Shown: piece by piece, positions 32,537-44,355 of the stretch
How positions within the stretch are numbered: position 1 is the stretch's first letter
Layout of the letters: each line of letters opens with the position of its first letter
Origin: Maricaulis alexandrii
Lineage (GTDB): Bacteria > Pseudomonadota > Alphaproteobacteria > Caulobacterales > Maricaulaceae
DNA: 64,000 bases
Assembly: GCF_005871165.1 (NCBI RefSeq)
Contig: NZ_SWKP01000006.1
Location: 386,001-450,000 of the forward strand
Direction of reading: 5' to 3'
The notes under the pieces: generated by a model
What the model was told of the DNA's origin: nothing
The model's database searches: none
Seen by the model: only the letters and a program-made list of their open reading frames with translations
Program-made: the position numbers and the translations under genes

Positions 32537-34978
32537 ATGACGCGATTTCGACCCCTCTTCCCCCTGCTGGCCGGACTGGCCTGCTTGGCGGCGTTTTCGG
32601 CGCTGGCCTGGCAGATGCGGGCACAGGAACGCTATGCGGTCCAGGTTCATCTGGACGAGATCGCCACCAATATCCGTTTCAATCTCGCTGACCGGGTGGA
32701 AGACAATCTGTCCGCCTTCGAGCGCATGGCCAATCGCTGGATGCAATCGGGCGGGATGGATGAAGCGGCCTGGCGGCGGGATGCGGCGGCCTATGTTGCC
32801 GACCAGCCCGAATTGCAGGCCGTTCAATGGGCCAATACGGATTATCACCTGACCTGGATCGAACCACGCGAAGGCAATGAGCGCGTACTCGGCCTCGACA
32901 TCCTGTTCGAACCCTATCGCGCGCAGGCCGTGATGGAAGCGGTCAATAACCGCCGCACCAATTCCAGTGCGACCATCAATCTGGTGCAAGGCGGAACCGG
33001 CATACTGGCCTATTTCCCGCTCTTCGTGGATGAGCGTTTCGACGGGCTTCTGGTGGGAGTCTTCAATGTCGGCACCCTGGTCGAAACCTCCGTGCCCACC
33101 GACTATTTTCGCTCGACAGCGCTTGTCGTGCGCGAGGCCGGCCAGGAAATCAGCACCCATGGCACGCCCGCCACGCGCTCCACGGTGTCGCAAAACTCCG
33201 TCGAACTGCCCGGCTCGGTCTGGACGCTGGATGTCTACCCGACCGAGGCCCTGTTTGCGGACGAGTATTCGCGTACGCCGCTCGCCATCTTCCTGATCGG
33301 GATTCTGGTTTCAGCCGGGCTGGGAGCGGCCCTCCACGCCCTGCGCATGGGGGATCTGCGTCAGGCCCGGCTCAGCGAGGAACGCGAAGAGGCGGTGGAA
33401 GCGCTGGAGCGCGGCCGCGAACGCATGGAACTGGCCGTGCGCGGCTCCGCTGCCGGCTTCTGGGACTGGAATGTCGAAACGGACGCCCTCTACCATTCCC
33501 CCCGCCTGGTCCAGCTGTTGGGCGGGCCGGAGGAATCGGTGACCTCCACTTCGGCCACATTCGCCGGCCGTCTCCATCCGGATGACCGGGCCCGCACAAT
33601 GAAAGCCCTCCGCGCCCACCTGGCCAGCGGCGCCTCCTACAATCAGCGCGCCCGCATGCTGTGCGAGGATGGATCCTATCGCTGGTTCCACATTCGGGGT
33701 CTGGCCCAGCGGCGTCACGGCCGCGCCGTGCGCATGGCCGGCTCCATCACCGACATCACCGATCTGGTCGAAGCCCGCGAACAGGCCGATGCCGCCAACC
33801 GCGCCAAGTCGGAATTCCTGGCCAATATGAGCCATGAGATCCGCACGCCCATGAATGGCATTCTGGGCATGGCCCGGGTCCTGGCGGGCGCCGACCTGCC
33901 CGACGATGTCCGCAGCAAGCTGGATGTCATCACCCGCTCCGGTGACACGCTCATGCATTTGCTCGACGACATTCTCGATCTGTCCAAGATCGAGGCTGGC
34001 CAGGTGGATCTGGAACATGTCCCCTTCTCGCTGGAAACCATCGCGGAGCGGGTCCGGGCGCTGTATCGGGACATCGCCGAGCGCAAGGGGCTGGCCCTGA
34101 TTGTCCGGATCGCGGACGGGACCGACCACAACCGGATCGGCGACCCGCTGCGCCTGTCTCAGATTGCCAACAATCTGGTCGCCAATGCCGTGAAGTTCAC
34201 CGACACCGGCTCTGTGGAGCTGGACATCCGCGGGTCCGGCAAGGATGACGGGATTGTCCTGGAGGTACGCGATTCCGGCGTCGGCATGACCGAGGAACAG
34301 ACCCAGGCCGTGTTCGGCAAATTCGTCCAGGCTGACAGTTCCACCACGCGCCGCTATGGCGGGTCCGGGCTGGGCCTGGCGATCTGCAAGGGCCTGGTCG
34401 AGCAGATGCACGGCGAGATCACGGTTGAAAGCACACCGGGCGAAGGCACGTGTTTCACCGTCCGCCTGCCGCTGTCACGACACCTTCACCAGATGGGAGA
34501 GGTCGAGGACGACGCGCCCGCACCGGAAATCGACGCGATCAAGCTGGACGGACATTCCCTGCGCGTGCTGGCCGCCGAAGACAATGAGATCAACCAGTTC
34601 GTCCTGCGCGCCTATCTCGCCCAGCTGGGGATCGAGGTGGACATGGTGTCCGATGGCCGCGCCGCCGTCGAAGCCTTCCGGACCAGCGACTACGACCTCG
34701 TTCTGCTGGATATCCAGATGCCGGTGATGAATGGTGAGGATGCCCTCACCGAGATCCGCCGCTTCGAACGAGAGCAGAACCGGGTTCCCAAGCCCGTCAT
34801 CGCCCTGACCGCCAATGTCATGTCGGACCAGGTGGCGCGCTACACCCGTCTGGGCTTTGACGGCCATACGGAAAAACCGATCGATCCGGACAAGCTGGAA
34901 GGCAAGATCCGCCAGCTGGTCGAGGGCTATCGCGTGCGTCGCGAGGCCCGTCCCCTCAAGGAAAACCGCACCGGCTGA
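32537..34978 (+). CDS. CHASE-domain hybrid histidine kinase
   Basis: An 813-residue sensor. A membrane helix (about 6-26) leads to a periplasmic CHASE-like domain (about 30-245, '[17 protein letters not shown]'), a second helix (about 250-270), a PAS fold (about 300-410, '[17 protein letters not shown]' and '[15 protein letters not shown]'), HisKA with phospho-acceptor in '[17 protein letters not shown]', HATPase_c ('[12 protein letters not shown]', '[10 protein letters not shown]', 'GGSGLGLAI') and a receiver domain with Asp in '[15 protein letters not shown]' and Lys in 'TEKPID'. The receiver at the C-terminus implies onward phosphotransfer to an Hpt protein, which is not in this window. 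The ligand is unknown. Confidence 0.9.
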   Translation: MTRFRPLFPLLAGLACLAAFSALAWQMRAQERYAVQVHLDEIATNIRFNLADRVEDNLSAFERMANRWMQSGGMDEAAWRRDAAAYVADQPELQAVQWANTDYHLTWIEPREGNERVLGLDILFEPYRAQAVMEAVNNRRTNSSATINLVQGGTGILAYFPLFVDERFDGLLVGVFNVGTLVETSVPTDYFRSTALVVREAGQEISTHGTPATRSTVSQNSVELPGSVWTLDVYPTEALFADEYSRTPLAIFLIGILVSAGLGAALHALRMGDLRQARLSEEREEAVEALERGRERMELAVRGSAAGFWDWNVETDALYHSPRLVQLLGGPEESVTSTSATFAGRLHPDDRARTMKALRAHLASGASYNQRARMLCEDGSYRWFHIRGLAQRRHGRAVRMAGSITDITDLVEAREQADAANRAKSEFLANMSHEIRTPMNGILGMARVLAGADLPDDVRSKLDVITRSGDTLMHLLDDILDLSKIEAGQVDLEHVPFSLETIAERVRALYRDIAERKGLALIVRIADGTDHNRIGDPLRLSQIANNLVANAVKFTDTGSVELDIRGSGKDDGIVLEVRDSGVGMTEEQTQAVFGKFVQADSSTTRRYGGSGLGLAICKGLVEQMHGEITVESTPGEGTCFTVRLPLSRHLHQMGEVEDDAPAPEIDAIKLDGHSLRVLAAEDNEINQFVLRAYLAQLGIEVDMVSDGRAAVEAFRTSDYDLVLLDIQMPVMNGEDALTEIRRFEREQNRVPKPVIALTANVMSDQVARYTRLGFDGHTEKPIDPDKLEGKIRQLVEGYRVRREARPLKENRTG

Positions 34979-34993
34979 CCCACCTGCCGCAGG

Positions 34994-35416
34994 CTAGCTG
35001 CCGAGGTGGAGAACAATCTCGCGCCGATGCGGCCGCTGCCGGTGCTCGAACAGGTAAAGCCCCTGCCAGGTGCCCAGCAGGAGCTTGCCATCCTCCACCG
35101 GTATCCCGATCGAGGTCTGCGTCAGCGCCGCCTTGATATGCGCCGGCATGTCATCCGGCCCCTCCGTGGTATGCCAGAGCCAATCCATCGACGGATGATC
35201 CGCATCCGGCACCAGCCGCGCAAAGAACTCATTGAGATCCCGCTTCACATCCGGATCCGCATTTTCCTGGATCGTCAGCGAGCAGGAGGTGTGCCGCACA
35301 TAGGCTGTGAGGAGGCCGGCGCCTGGATTTAATTCGTGAACGAAGTTTTTTGCTTCGCGTGTGAACTCATAGAGGCCGGGGCCGGTGGTCTGGATGTGGA
35401 GGCGGTGGAGGGGCAT
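34994..35416 (-). CDS. YjbQ/UPF0047 family protein
   Basis: A 140-residue protein of the YjbQ family, some members of which have thiamine-phosphate synthase activity in vitro. Motifs: 'GAGLLTAYVRHTSCSLTIQENADPDV', 'DEH'-like 'DADHPSMDWLWHTTEGPDDMPAHIKAALTQTS' and the C-terminal 'LGTWQGLYLFEHR'. His and Glu residues in these blocks form the conserved metal or active site. The ATG at 35416 starts the conserved region; the longer frame to 35458 overlaps the terminator shared with rpoD. Confidence 0.88.
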   Translation of the reverse strand: MPLHRLHIQTTGPGLYEFTREAKNFVHELNPGAGLLTAYVRHTSCSLTIQENADPDVKRDLNEFFARLVPDADHPSMDWLWHTTEGPDDMPAHIKAALTQTSIGIPVEDGKLLLGTWQGLYLFEHRQRPHRREIVLHLGS

Positions 35417-35456
35417 GGGGGATTTGTGGAGTGGTTTGCGGTGTGGGCAAAGGCAC

Positions 35457-35486
35457 AAAAAAGCCGGCCCGAAGGCCGGCTTTTCC
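35457..35486. terminator. Bidirectional terminator between rpoD and the yjbQ-like gene
   Basis: AAAAAGCCGGCC-CGAA-GGCCGGCTTTT, a 10-bp GC stem flanked by A and T runs. It lies just past the rpoD stop on the minus strand. Confidence 0.8.
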
Positions 35487-35510
35487 GTAATTCAGCGCTG
35501 AAATCCCGGA

Positions 35511-37625
<2,115 letters not shown>

Positions 37626-37678
37626 GTACTCGTTCCTTGTCGCGCTGCCCTTTAGCGCAATGGGAATTTAAATCCGTA

Positions 37679-39502
37679 TCAGGACGGCTCGGACCGCGAT
37701 GTCTCGCGCAACCGGATCTCCACCAGTCGTCTCACGCTTTCCGAATCTGCCCTGTCAATTTCTTCGTCCAGCCGGGCGCGCACTTCATCGCGCCGGCGCT
37801 GTGCCTCACTTCGTTCCATATAGGCAGAAGCGAGCCGCATCCAAGACTCCGCACGCGTCCGTGCCGATACATCCTGGCCGCCCAAAACTGCCCGCATGGG
37901 TCCCCGTTCCCCGTCCAAACGCTTCAATATTGCCGCAAAACCGGCTTCGGCCAAGAGGGCCCGTAGCGTGTCCGGGTGCACAGACTGCCCAGAAGAGCAG
38001 GCGTCTAAAACGGCGTCCCGCAGACTGTCAAGCGAACCGAAGGGCAAAAGCGCCAGCGTTTCGACCTGATCCTGGGCGATTTCGGGATAATCGATCGCCG
38101 CCAGAAGCAGAATTCGCGCGTCCGCCGCGCCCGGCGCCGGCCGGGCTGCGCGCTTGAGATCCGGGCTGGCACCCAGTCTGGGCAGGCGTCCCGCCCCCTT
38201 GCGATTATAGGTCGAGCGCGGCCGGGCGCCGAACAGGGCCTCCATGCGCGTATCGAATTCGCGCCGGTACTCATCCTTTATGTCTGCATCTGCAATTTGT
38301 GCGACCAGGGCGCGGAGACGACGCCGGAAACCGGCGCGGCGGTCCGGATCGTCCAGCGGCTCCACCCCCACTTCGCGCTCCCAGAGCATGTCCGCCAGGG
38401 AGCGGGTCTCCGAAAGCACGGCGCGCAGCGTATTGGCACCATCCTCGCGCAGAATGTCGTCGGGGTCCTTGCCTTCCGGCATGAAGGCGAAACGCAGCGT
38501 CTTGCCCGGCTGCAGCAGGGGCAGCGCCCGGTCGGCCGCCTTGAAGGCGGCATTGCGGCCGGCATTGTCGCCATCCAGGCACATGACCGGCTCGCCCCCG
38601 GCGCGCCAGAGCAATTGCAATTGTTCTTCCGTGATCGCCGTCCCCAGCGGGGCCACGCCATGCTCCAGCCCGGCCCGGGCCAGGGCGATCACATCGAGAT
38701 AGCCCTCCGCCACGATCAGGCCGCGAATGGACTGTTTGGGATCACTGGCCGCCCGCCGGGCCTCCGGGAAACGGTAGAGGACCGAGCCCTTGTGGAAGAT
38801 CGGCGTTTCCGGCGAGTTGAGATATTTCGCCCGCGCTTCCTTGGACAGGGCCCGCCCGCCAAAGGCGACCAGCCGTCCGCGCGGGTCATGGATGGGGAAC
38901 ATGATCCGGTCGCGGAAACGGTCATAGGGCGATCCATTGTCCGGCTGGATCAGCAGGCCGCACTCGACCAGATCGCCCACCGGGGCCCCGGCCGTGACCA
39001 GCTCGTCCTTCAGCCCGGTCCGGCTGCCCGGCGCAAAGCCGATGCCGAAGCGCTTGCAATCCTCGCCCGTGAGGCCCCGGCTGCGCAGATACTGGCGCGC
39101 CGGCTCGCCCTGGGGGCCGAACAGGGAGCGCATGAAATGCGCCTGGGCAGCCTCCATCCATTCCACGAGGGATTTGCGGTGAACCTGCTTCTCGGCCGCC
39201 TTCGGGTCGGGCTCCGGCAGGCGCAGCCCCGCCTCCCCGGCCAGACGCTCGGCGGCCTCCATGAAGGACAGGCCTTCCATCTCCTCCAGCCAGGTGAAGA
39301 TGTCACCATGCTTGCCCGAGGCGAAGCAGTGATAGAAACGCTTCTCGTCATTGACGAAGAAGGAGGGCGTGCGCTCCTTCTTGAAGGGCGAGAGGCCGGC
39401 GAATTCGCGCCCCTGGCGCTTGAGTTGCACCGTGCGGCCGATCAGGTCCGACGGACGGATCCGTGCCTTGATCTCTTCGATGAAATCATCATTCAGCCGC
39501 AT
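37679..39502 (-). CDS. dnaG: DNA primase
   Basis: A 607-residue primase that makes RNA primers at the replication fork. An N-terminal CHC2-like domain (1-100) is followed by the TOPRIM core ('RGLIVAEGYLDVIALARAG' and 'PVMCLDGDNAGRNAA', about 255-330) and a helicase-binding C-terminal domain. In the zinc region 'GLSPFKKERTPSFFV' and 'YHCFASGKHGD' replace the usual CPFH...CFGC, leaving one of four ligands. This degenerate form is, from memory, common to alphaproteobacterial DnaG. The ATG at 39502 gives the conserved start; a GTG at 39520 with better Shine-Dalgarno is possible. It is followed by rpoD. Confidence 0.95.
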   Translation of the reverse strand: MRLNDDFIEEIKARIRPSDLIGRTVQLKRQGREFAGLSPFKKERTPSFFVNDEKRFYHCFASGKHGDIFTWLEEMEGLSFMEAAERLAGEAGLRLPEPDPKAAEKQVHRKSLVEWMEAAQAHFMRSLFGPQGEPARQYLRSRGLTGEDCKRFGIGFAPGSRTGLKDELVTAGAPVGDLVECGLLIQPDNGSPYDRFRDRIMFPIHDPRGRLVAFGGRALSKEARAKYLNSPETPIFHKGSVLYRFPEARRAASDPKQSIRGLIVAEGYLDVIALARAGLEHGVAPLGTAITEEQLQLLWRAGGEPVMCLDGDNAGRNAAFKAADRALPLLQPGKTLRFAFMPEGKDPDDILREDGANTLRAVLSETRSLADMLWEREVGVEPLDDPDRRAGFRRRLRALVAQIADADIKDEYRREFDTRMEALFGARPRSTYNRKGAGRLPRLGASPDLKRAARPAPGAADARILLLAAIDYPEIAQDQVETLALLPFGSLDSLRDAVLDACSSGQSVHPDTLRALLAEAGFAAILKRLDGERGPMRAVLGGQDVSARTRAESWMRLASAYMERSEAQRRRDEVRARLDEEIDRADSESVRRLVEIRLRETSRSEPS

Positions 39503-39605
39503 GGAACGCGTCGAGCCCACTCATTTCCTGTTGAACCCGACATGATGCACCGGAAACGCCGCCGGGTCGATTTAATCCGACAGGCCGGTTTCAGCCGGCC
39601 CGGCC

Positions 39606-41549
39606 TCAAGGACCGGGCGCGGCAACGGCTGGCACGCTGGGCAAGGGCGGCGGCGTGAAATCGACCCGGCCGATCTCCTCGATCCGCTTGTCGCCAGCCT
39701 CCCCCTCGACCAGCTCATAGCCCAGAAGGGCGAAGATCCGGTCGCGCAGGAAGATCGGGCGCGCATTGCCATACCAGTCCGTACAGGACACCAAACAGCC
39801 ATCGCGGGAGCCGCTGCGAGTCAGGCGTGACTGCAGACGCCCGAAGCGCTCCAGCGCCCCCTCAGTCCGCCGCAGGAAGACCATGTCGGCGCCTGCCTGA
39901 TACCCGCCGCCCCGGAACATCACCGGCAGGCCCAGCAGCCCCTCGCGCAAATCCGCTGACTCCGGGTCGGGGCGGTAGAAAAAGGCCTGGCTGCGGCTTT
40001 CCGATTCCGAGAGGCCCTCCAGCGTGACCTGGCTGTGCAGGCGGGGCGCCTCGCCGGACAGATCGATCGTGGAGAACACCAGGCCCTCATCCTGGCTGAC
40101 GGCGACGGCATCACGGCCCATCACCTCGATCCGGCTGATCCGCCCGCCCAGTTCGAACTGGGCCGACGCGCCCCCATCCAGGGGCACGGCCGTGAGGGTC
40201 CCCTCGGCATCATCCACCGACAGGAAGAGCCAGTCGCCAACATAGCGATTGTGATCCACGCCCCGTGTGCCGACTTCAGGCAAGGGGCGGTAATCCGCCT
40301 CAAGCGCCGCATCCGAGCCGGAGCCGAAGCGTTCCAGGGGCATTTGCAGCAGGGCCGGCTGGCCGGCCGTGAATTCCGGGGACCACATCCAGTCCCCGCC
40401 GCCGGACGGCGCGACCAGGACATTCAGCCGTTCAGCCTCTTCGTGGAAGGAGAACTGGTCGACCGGCATGCCGCGCACCTGGGCCGCGGTCGGCGCACGG
40501 CCGTCCAGCGGCATGCGGTAGACCATGTTGCGGCCCGTCGAGCGCCAGCGCTCGCCCACCCAGACATAAACCGCCTCGCGGGCGACATAGAAGGTGCGCC
40601 CGGACGGCCCCATCACCACGCTGGCGGAACAGTCGAAACCGCCCTCCGCCAGATCGCAGCGTGTCACCGTGTGCAGCGCATCGGCCGCATCAAACCCCTC
40701 ATCCTTCACGGACTGGGGCAGATAGACATCATTGATGGTGGCCAGGGGCTGGAAGTCCAGATCGGCGCTTTCCCCGTCCCAGACGGCCATGCCCGGCAGA
40801 AGATCCAGCGGCGAGTTGGCGCGCCAGTCATAGGCGGACAGCGGCGAATAGAAGACCAGCGTCTCGCCGATCAGGCGAGAGGCATAATTGCGGCTGGAAT
40901 AGTAATCCTCCGACCGCAGATAATGCGTGTCGACATAGCCCAGCTCGCCCGCATCCGAAATTTCGAACCGGCTGATCTCCGTGGCGTCGAATTGGTAGTT
41001 GAACCCGATCACGATGATCGTGCTGCCCTCGATCAGCATCTCGTCATACCAGCCGTTCGGGTCCTCGATGCCCGGCGGGAAGACATTGATCCGGTCCACG
41101 GCCTCGATCGCCCCATCGGCGGTCGACAGCGTGAACAGACGGCCGCGCCGCAGGACGATCAGGTAATCGCCGGCATTCTTTACGATACCGCCCTCGTCCA
41201 CACCGACGACCTGGGTATTGGTGATGCTCTCATTGTCCGAGGTCGGAATGCGCGAGCCCGTAACCACGACCAGCTCTTCGGCCGCTGCCGGGGCGGTGCC
41301 CGAAGGCGGCGGAGGCGGAGGCGGTGGAGGCGGCGGGGGCGCCGACCCGTAGACCGGCTGCGGCTCATAGGCCGCGTCCGCATCCGTGGCCCCCTCACCT
41401 TCCATGAAGGCGATGAAGTCGTCTTCGGAGTCGAAACCGGCCAGCCCGTCTGATGGCCCCAGCGTGCTGCAGGCAGACAGGAGAAGCCCGCCCCCACTGA
41501 CCATTGCCAGGGTCAGCCACCGCGTCCGTTTGCGAATCCGATCCACCAT
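39606..41549 (-). CDS. Beta-propeller domain lipoprotein
   Basis: A 647-residue exported protein. The signal ends in a lipobox ('GGGLLLSACS'), followed by an acidic linker, a run of twelve prolines, and 'EELVVVTGSRIPTSDN', a phrase usually found at the N-terminus of TonB-dependent receptors. From about 130 onward repeated four-strand blades ('DYLIVLRRGRLFTLSTADGAI', 'TFYVAREAVYVWVG', 'NRYVGDWLFLSVDDAEGTL') mark a beta-propeller of the secreted C-terminal propeller family. GGGGAGAGA precedes the ATG at 41549. It interrupts what is often a direct yqeY-dnaG link. Location is probably outer membrane or surface; ligand unknown. Confidence 0.75.
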   Translation of the reverse strand: MVDRIRKRTRWLTLAMVSGGGLLLSACSTLGPSDGLAGFDSEDDFIAFMEGEGATDADAAYEPQPVYGSAPPPPPPPPPPPPSGTAPAAAEELVVVTGSRIPTSDNESITNTQVVGVDEGGIVKNAGDYLIVLRRGRLFTLSTADGAIEAVDRINVFPPGIEDPNGWYDEMLIEGSTIIVIGFNYQFDATEISRFEISDAGELGYVDTHYLRSEDYYSSRNYASRLIGETLVFYSPLSAYDWRANSPLDLLPGMAVWDGESADLDFQPLATINDVYLPQSVKDEGFDAADALHTVTRCDLAEGGFDCSASVVMGPSGRTFYVAREAVYVWVGERWRSTGRNMVYRMPLDGRAPTAAQVRGMPVDQFSFHEEAERLNVLVAPSGGGDWMWSPEFTAGQPALLQMPLERFGSGSDAALEADYRPLPEVGTRGVDHNRYVGDWLFLSVDDAEGTLTAVPLDGGASAQFELGGRISRIEVMGRDAVAVSQDEGLVFSTIDLSGEAPRLHSQVTLEGLSESESRSQAFFYRPDPESADLREGLLGLPVMFRGGGYQAGADMVFLRRTEGALERFGRLQSRLTRSGSRDGCLVSCTDWYGNARPIFLRDRIFALLGYELVEGEAGDKRIEEIGRVDFTPPPLPSVPAVAAPGP

Positions 41550-41635
41550 TCTCTCCCCCTTTTGTCGTGCAACAAGAGGAACAGAGCGACCGGCGCCCGG
41601 CAAGCGGGATTCGAGATTTTTCCGGGACTTGGCGG

Positions 41636-42103
41636 TTAGGCAGCGCCCGCCAGCAGGTGTTTCACCTTGGCTCCGGCCTGGCCGAAATCCATCCGGCCGG
41701 CATAGCGGGTTTTCAGCTCACCCATGACCCGGCCCATATCCTTCAGGCCCGACGCATCCAGCTCGGTCACCACGGTTTCCGCGGCTTCGGCGATCTCGGC
41801 GGCGTCCATCGGCTTGGGCAGGAATTCCCGCACGACATCGGCTTCCGCCCGTTCCGCTTCCGCAAGATCAAGACGACCGGCCTTCTCATAGGTCACAGCG
41901 CTTTCCTCGCGCTGCTTCACCAGCTTTTGCAGGATGGCCATGATCTCGGTTTCTTCGCATCCGGTGCAGCGATCTTCGGCGCGCGCCGCAATGTCCCGAT
42001 CCTTGATGGCGGCGGACACGAGACGCAGCGTCGAAAGACGCGCTTTCTCGCCGGCCTTCATGGCGGATTTCATTTCCCCGGTGATCTGTTCACGAAGAGA
42101 CAT
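41636..42103 (-). CDS. yqeY: GatB/YqeY domain protein
   Basis: A 155-residue YqeY-family protein: 'LREQITGEMKSAMKAGEKARLSTLRLVSAAIKDRDI', 'ILQKLVKQREESAVTYEKAGR' and 'EFLPKPMDAAEIAEAAE'. This domain is the tail of the GatB amidotransferase subunit and as a stand-alone protein may aid tRNA-dependent amidation. It is divergent from carA and upstream of the propeller lipoprotein, dnaG and rpoD on the same strand, a gene order recurrent in Alphaproteobacteria. Confidence 0.92.
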   Translation of the reverse strand: MSLREQITGEMKSAMKAGEKARLSTLRLVSAAIKDRDIAARAEDRCTGCEETEIMAILQKLVKQREESAVTYEKAGRLDLAEAERAEADVVREFLPKPMDAAEIAEAAETVVTELDASGLKDMGRVMGELKTRYAGRMDFGQAGAKVKHLLAGAA

Positions 42104-42363
42104 GACTTGATTGATCCATTCTGGCCGCCCTCTGGCAAGCCGTTCGATAGTTTTCGGTGTGCAGAACTTGTCTTTCGCGCGATTTCTTCAGCGCTTGGGT
42201 TTCGAGCGTCTTAAGCAGCGTTCCTGACATCGGCTCCGGCACGCAAACCGTGCCCCCGAAACGAGGGCCGGGGAAATAGAAGCATGTCAAACAAGAATCA
42301 AGTGCTAATCATGGTTCCGTCACAAAGCGTGATGGAAAAGCGGACATGCATTCCTGCAGGGAT

Positions 42364-42392
42364 TGACCGCGCCGCACTTAGGGACTAGCGAA
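42364..42392 (+). promoter_or_regulatory. Possible carA promoter
   Basis: TTGACC about 110 bp before the carA ATG is followed after 17 bases by TAGCGA. The -35 is good and the -10 poor. It lies in the 370-bp gap between divergent yqeY and carA. No leader peptide or riboswitch-like structure was recognised in that gap. Confidence 0.3.
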
Positions 42393-42472
42393 GCGCCCGT
42401 TTACCCGGACGGAGCCGGACGCCGATTCTGATCGCGCGCCGCCCGTCTCCCCGACAGGCTCTGGAGACCGCC

Positions 42473-43645
42473 ATGACGCAAGACACCCCGACCCAAGCGA
42501 CCGGTGCCATCGCACTCGCGAGCGGTGAGGTTCTTTTCGGCTACGGCGCTGGCGCCACGGGCACGGCTGTCGGGGAAATCTGCTTCAACACGGCGATGAC
42601 CGGCCATCAGGAAGTCCTGGCCGACCCGTCCTATGCCGGCCAGGTTGTCTGCTTCACCTTCCCGCATGTCGGCAATGTCGGCGCCAATGCCGAGGACGAG
42701 GAAGCCGCCTCCGAACCGGCCCGCAAGGCGGCCGTCGGCATGGTCTCCCGCGCCACGATCACCCCGCCGGCCAATTGGCGCGCCGAGGTCAGCTTTGACG
42801 AATGGCTGCGCACGCGCGGCATTGTCGCCCTGACGGGCGTCGACACGCGCGCCCTCACCCGCCGCATCCGCGAGAAGGGCATGGTCATGTGCGCCATCGC
42901 CCACGACCCGAACGGGAATATCGACGTGGAAGCCCTCAAGGCCGCGGCCGCCGGTGCGCCGACCATGGAAGGCCGCGAACTGGCCGCCGACGTCACCCGC
43001 ACCGAAAACACCGACTGGAATGAAGGCAACTGGACGCTGGGCGAAGGCTATGCCGAAGGCCCGCAAGACGGTCCGCGCGTCGTCGTGCTGGACTATGGGG
43101 TGAAAGCCAACATCCTGCGCCTCCTCGTCGGGGCCGGCGCCCGTGTTGCGGTGCTGCCGGGCAAGGCGAGCTTTGAGGACATCAAGGCGCTCAATCCGGA
43201 CGGCGTGGTCTTCTCCAACGGACCGGGCGACCCGGCTGAGACCGGCAAATACGCTTTGCCGACGATCAAATCCGTCATCGAGGCTGGCATCCCGACCCTG
43301 GGCATCTGCCTGGGTCACCAGATGCTCGCCCTCGCCATCGGCGCCAAGACCGCCAAAATGCCCCAGGGCCATCACGGCGCCAACCACCCGGTGAAGAACC
43401 ACGAGACCGGCCAGGTCGAGATCGTCTCCATGAATCACGGTTTCGCCGTCGACGGGTCCAGCTTGCCGGCCAATGCCGTGGAGACCCATGTCTCCCTGTT
43501 CGACGGCTCCAATTCCGGCTTCAAACTGACCGACAAGCCCGTCTGGGCCGTCCAGCACCACCCCGAAGCCTCCCCCGGCCCGCAAGACAGTTTCGGCGTC
43601 TTCGACCGGTTCGTGGGCGAGCTGAAGGGCAAGGTGGAGGCATAG
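42473..43645 (+). CDS. carA: Carbamoyl-phosphate synthase small subunit
   Basis: A 390-residue glutaminase subunit that feeds ammonia to CarB for arginine and pyrimidine synthesis. N-terminal domain: 'GEICFNTAMTGHQEVLADPSYAGQ'. Class I glutamine amidotransferase domain: nucleophile Cys in 'LGICLGHQMLALAIG', with 'HHPEASPGP' holding the catalytic His and Glu. All active-site residues are present. It has its own terminator at 43669. carB lies 5 kb away on the same strand, so the pair is not an operon here. Confidence 0.97.
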   Translation: MTQDTPTQATGAIALASGEVLFGYGAGATGTAVGEICFNTAMTGHQEVLADPSYAGQVVCFTFPHVGNVGANAEDEEAASEPARKAAVGMVSRATITPPANWRAEVSFDEWLRTRGIVALTGVDTRALTRRIREKGMVMCAIAHDPNGNIDVEALKAAAAGAPTMEGRELAADVTRTENTDWNEGNWTLGEGYAEGPQDGPRVVVLDYGVKANILRLLVGAGARVAVLPGKASFEDIKALNPDGVVFSNGPGDPAETGKYALPTIKSVIEAGIPTLGICLGHQMLALAIGAKTAKMPQGHHGANHPVKNHETGQVEIVSMNHGFAVDGSSLPANAVETHVSLFDGSNSGFKLTDKPVWAVQHHPEASPGPQDSFGVFDRFVGELKGKVEA

Positions 43646-43668
43646 GCGCTCTCCCGAATGCAGACATA

Positions 43669-43698
43669 AAAAAGGCCCGGTCAGTCCGGGCCTTTTTC
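43669..43698 (+). terminator. carA terminator (bidirectional)
   Basis: AAAAAGGCCCGG-TCAGT-CCGGGCCTTTTT, a perfect 10-bp-plus stem with A and T runs on both sides, between the convergent carA and immunity-protein genes. Confidence 0.9.
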
Positions 43699-43720
43699 GT
43701 CTGTGTCCGACGGTCAAAGA

Positions 43721-44158
43721 CTAGCCCAGCAAGGCAGCCTTCTTTGCTTGGAATTCCTCTTCGGTGAGGATGCCCTTGTCACGCAGGTCCGCCAGCTTGG
43801 CCAGTTCGTCCGCCATGCTGCCAGCGGCCTGGTTGATCACAACCGGCTCGCTCGGCTTGGGATTGGTCAGGGACCAGACCAGCGCTGCCACCCAGCCCAG
43901 CAGGGACCAGCCCAGGAACAGGTTCAGCGCAAAAATAGCCGGCAGCGCCTTGTGCCGACGCCCCAGCGCCAGGAAGGTCGGCAGAAGATAGGACATGACC
44001 AGGACCGGCAGGATGAAAATGATTTCCACCGGTGCGCCCTCATTGACGGCCCAGACCAGCGCCAGCACCACAAGGAACAGAATGCCCAGGACCAAGCGCA
44101 GGCGGAATGACATTCCTCCCGTCGTCCAGAAATTTTTCTTGGTGTCGGTTTCCGACAT
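43721..44158 (-). CDS. Superinfection-immunity-like membrane protein with SHOCT domain
   Basis: A 145-residue protein. Two to three membrane helices: 'LRLVLGILFLVVLALVWAV', 'VEIIFILPVLVMSYLLPTFLAL', and 'ALNLFLGWSLLGWVAALVWSL', the last matching the Imm_superinfect family (after phage T4 Imm). The C-terminus is a SHOCT motif ('MADELAKLADLRDKGILTEEEFQAKKAALLG'-type helical hairpin), a short oligomerization module. The ATG at 44158 is used; longer starts add unlikely sequence. The family is common on bacterial chromosomes, so a phage-exclusion role here is not established. Confidence 0.8.
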   Translation of the reverse strand: MSETDTKKNFWTTGGMSFRLRLVLGILFLVVLALVWAVNEGAPVEIIFILPVLVMSYLLPTFLALGRRHKALPAIFALNLFLGWSLLGWVAALVWSLTNPKPSEPVVINQAAGSMADELAKLADLRDKGILTEEEFQAKKAALLG

Positions 44159-44355
44159 GTTGAACTCGCCCTCCAACTCCCTCGTCCCCCAAAGACGAGA
44201 CAAAGCCCTCGCGGGCTGCAAATATCCCCATAAAAGTCCGGATTACAAGAATTTATCCGTATCTTTTAATGCGAGACCCTCATCTGTGCCGGCCCCGACA
44301 AGGTCCCGATCGATCTGCGCTTCATTCCCCGTGCAAATCATCGCACTGTCCAAGC

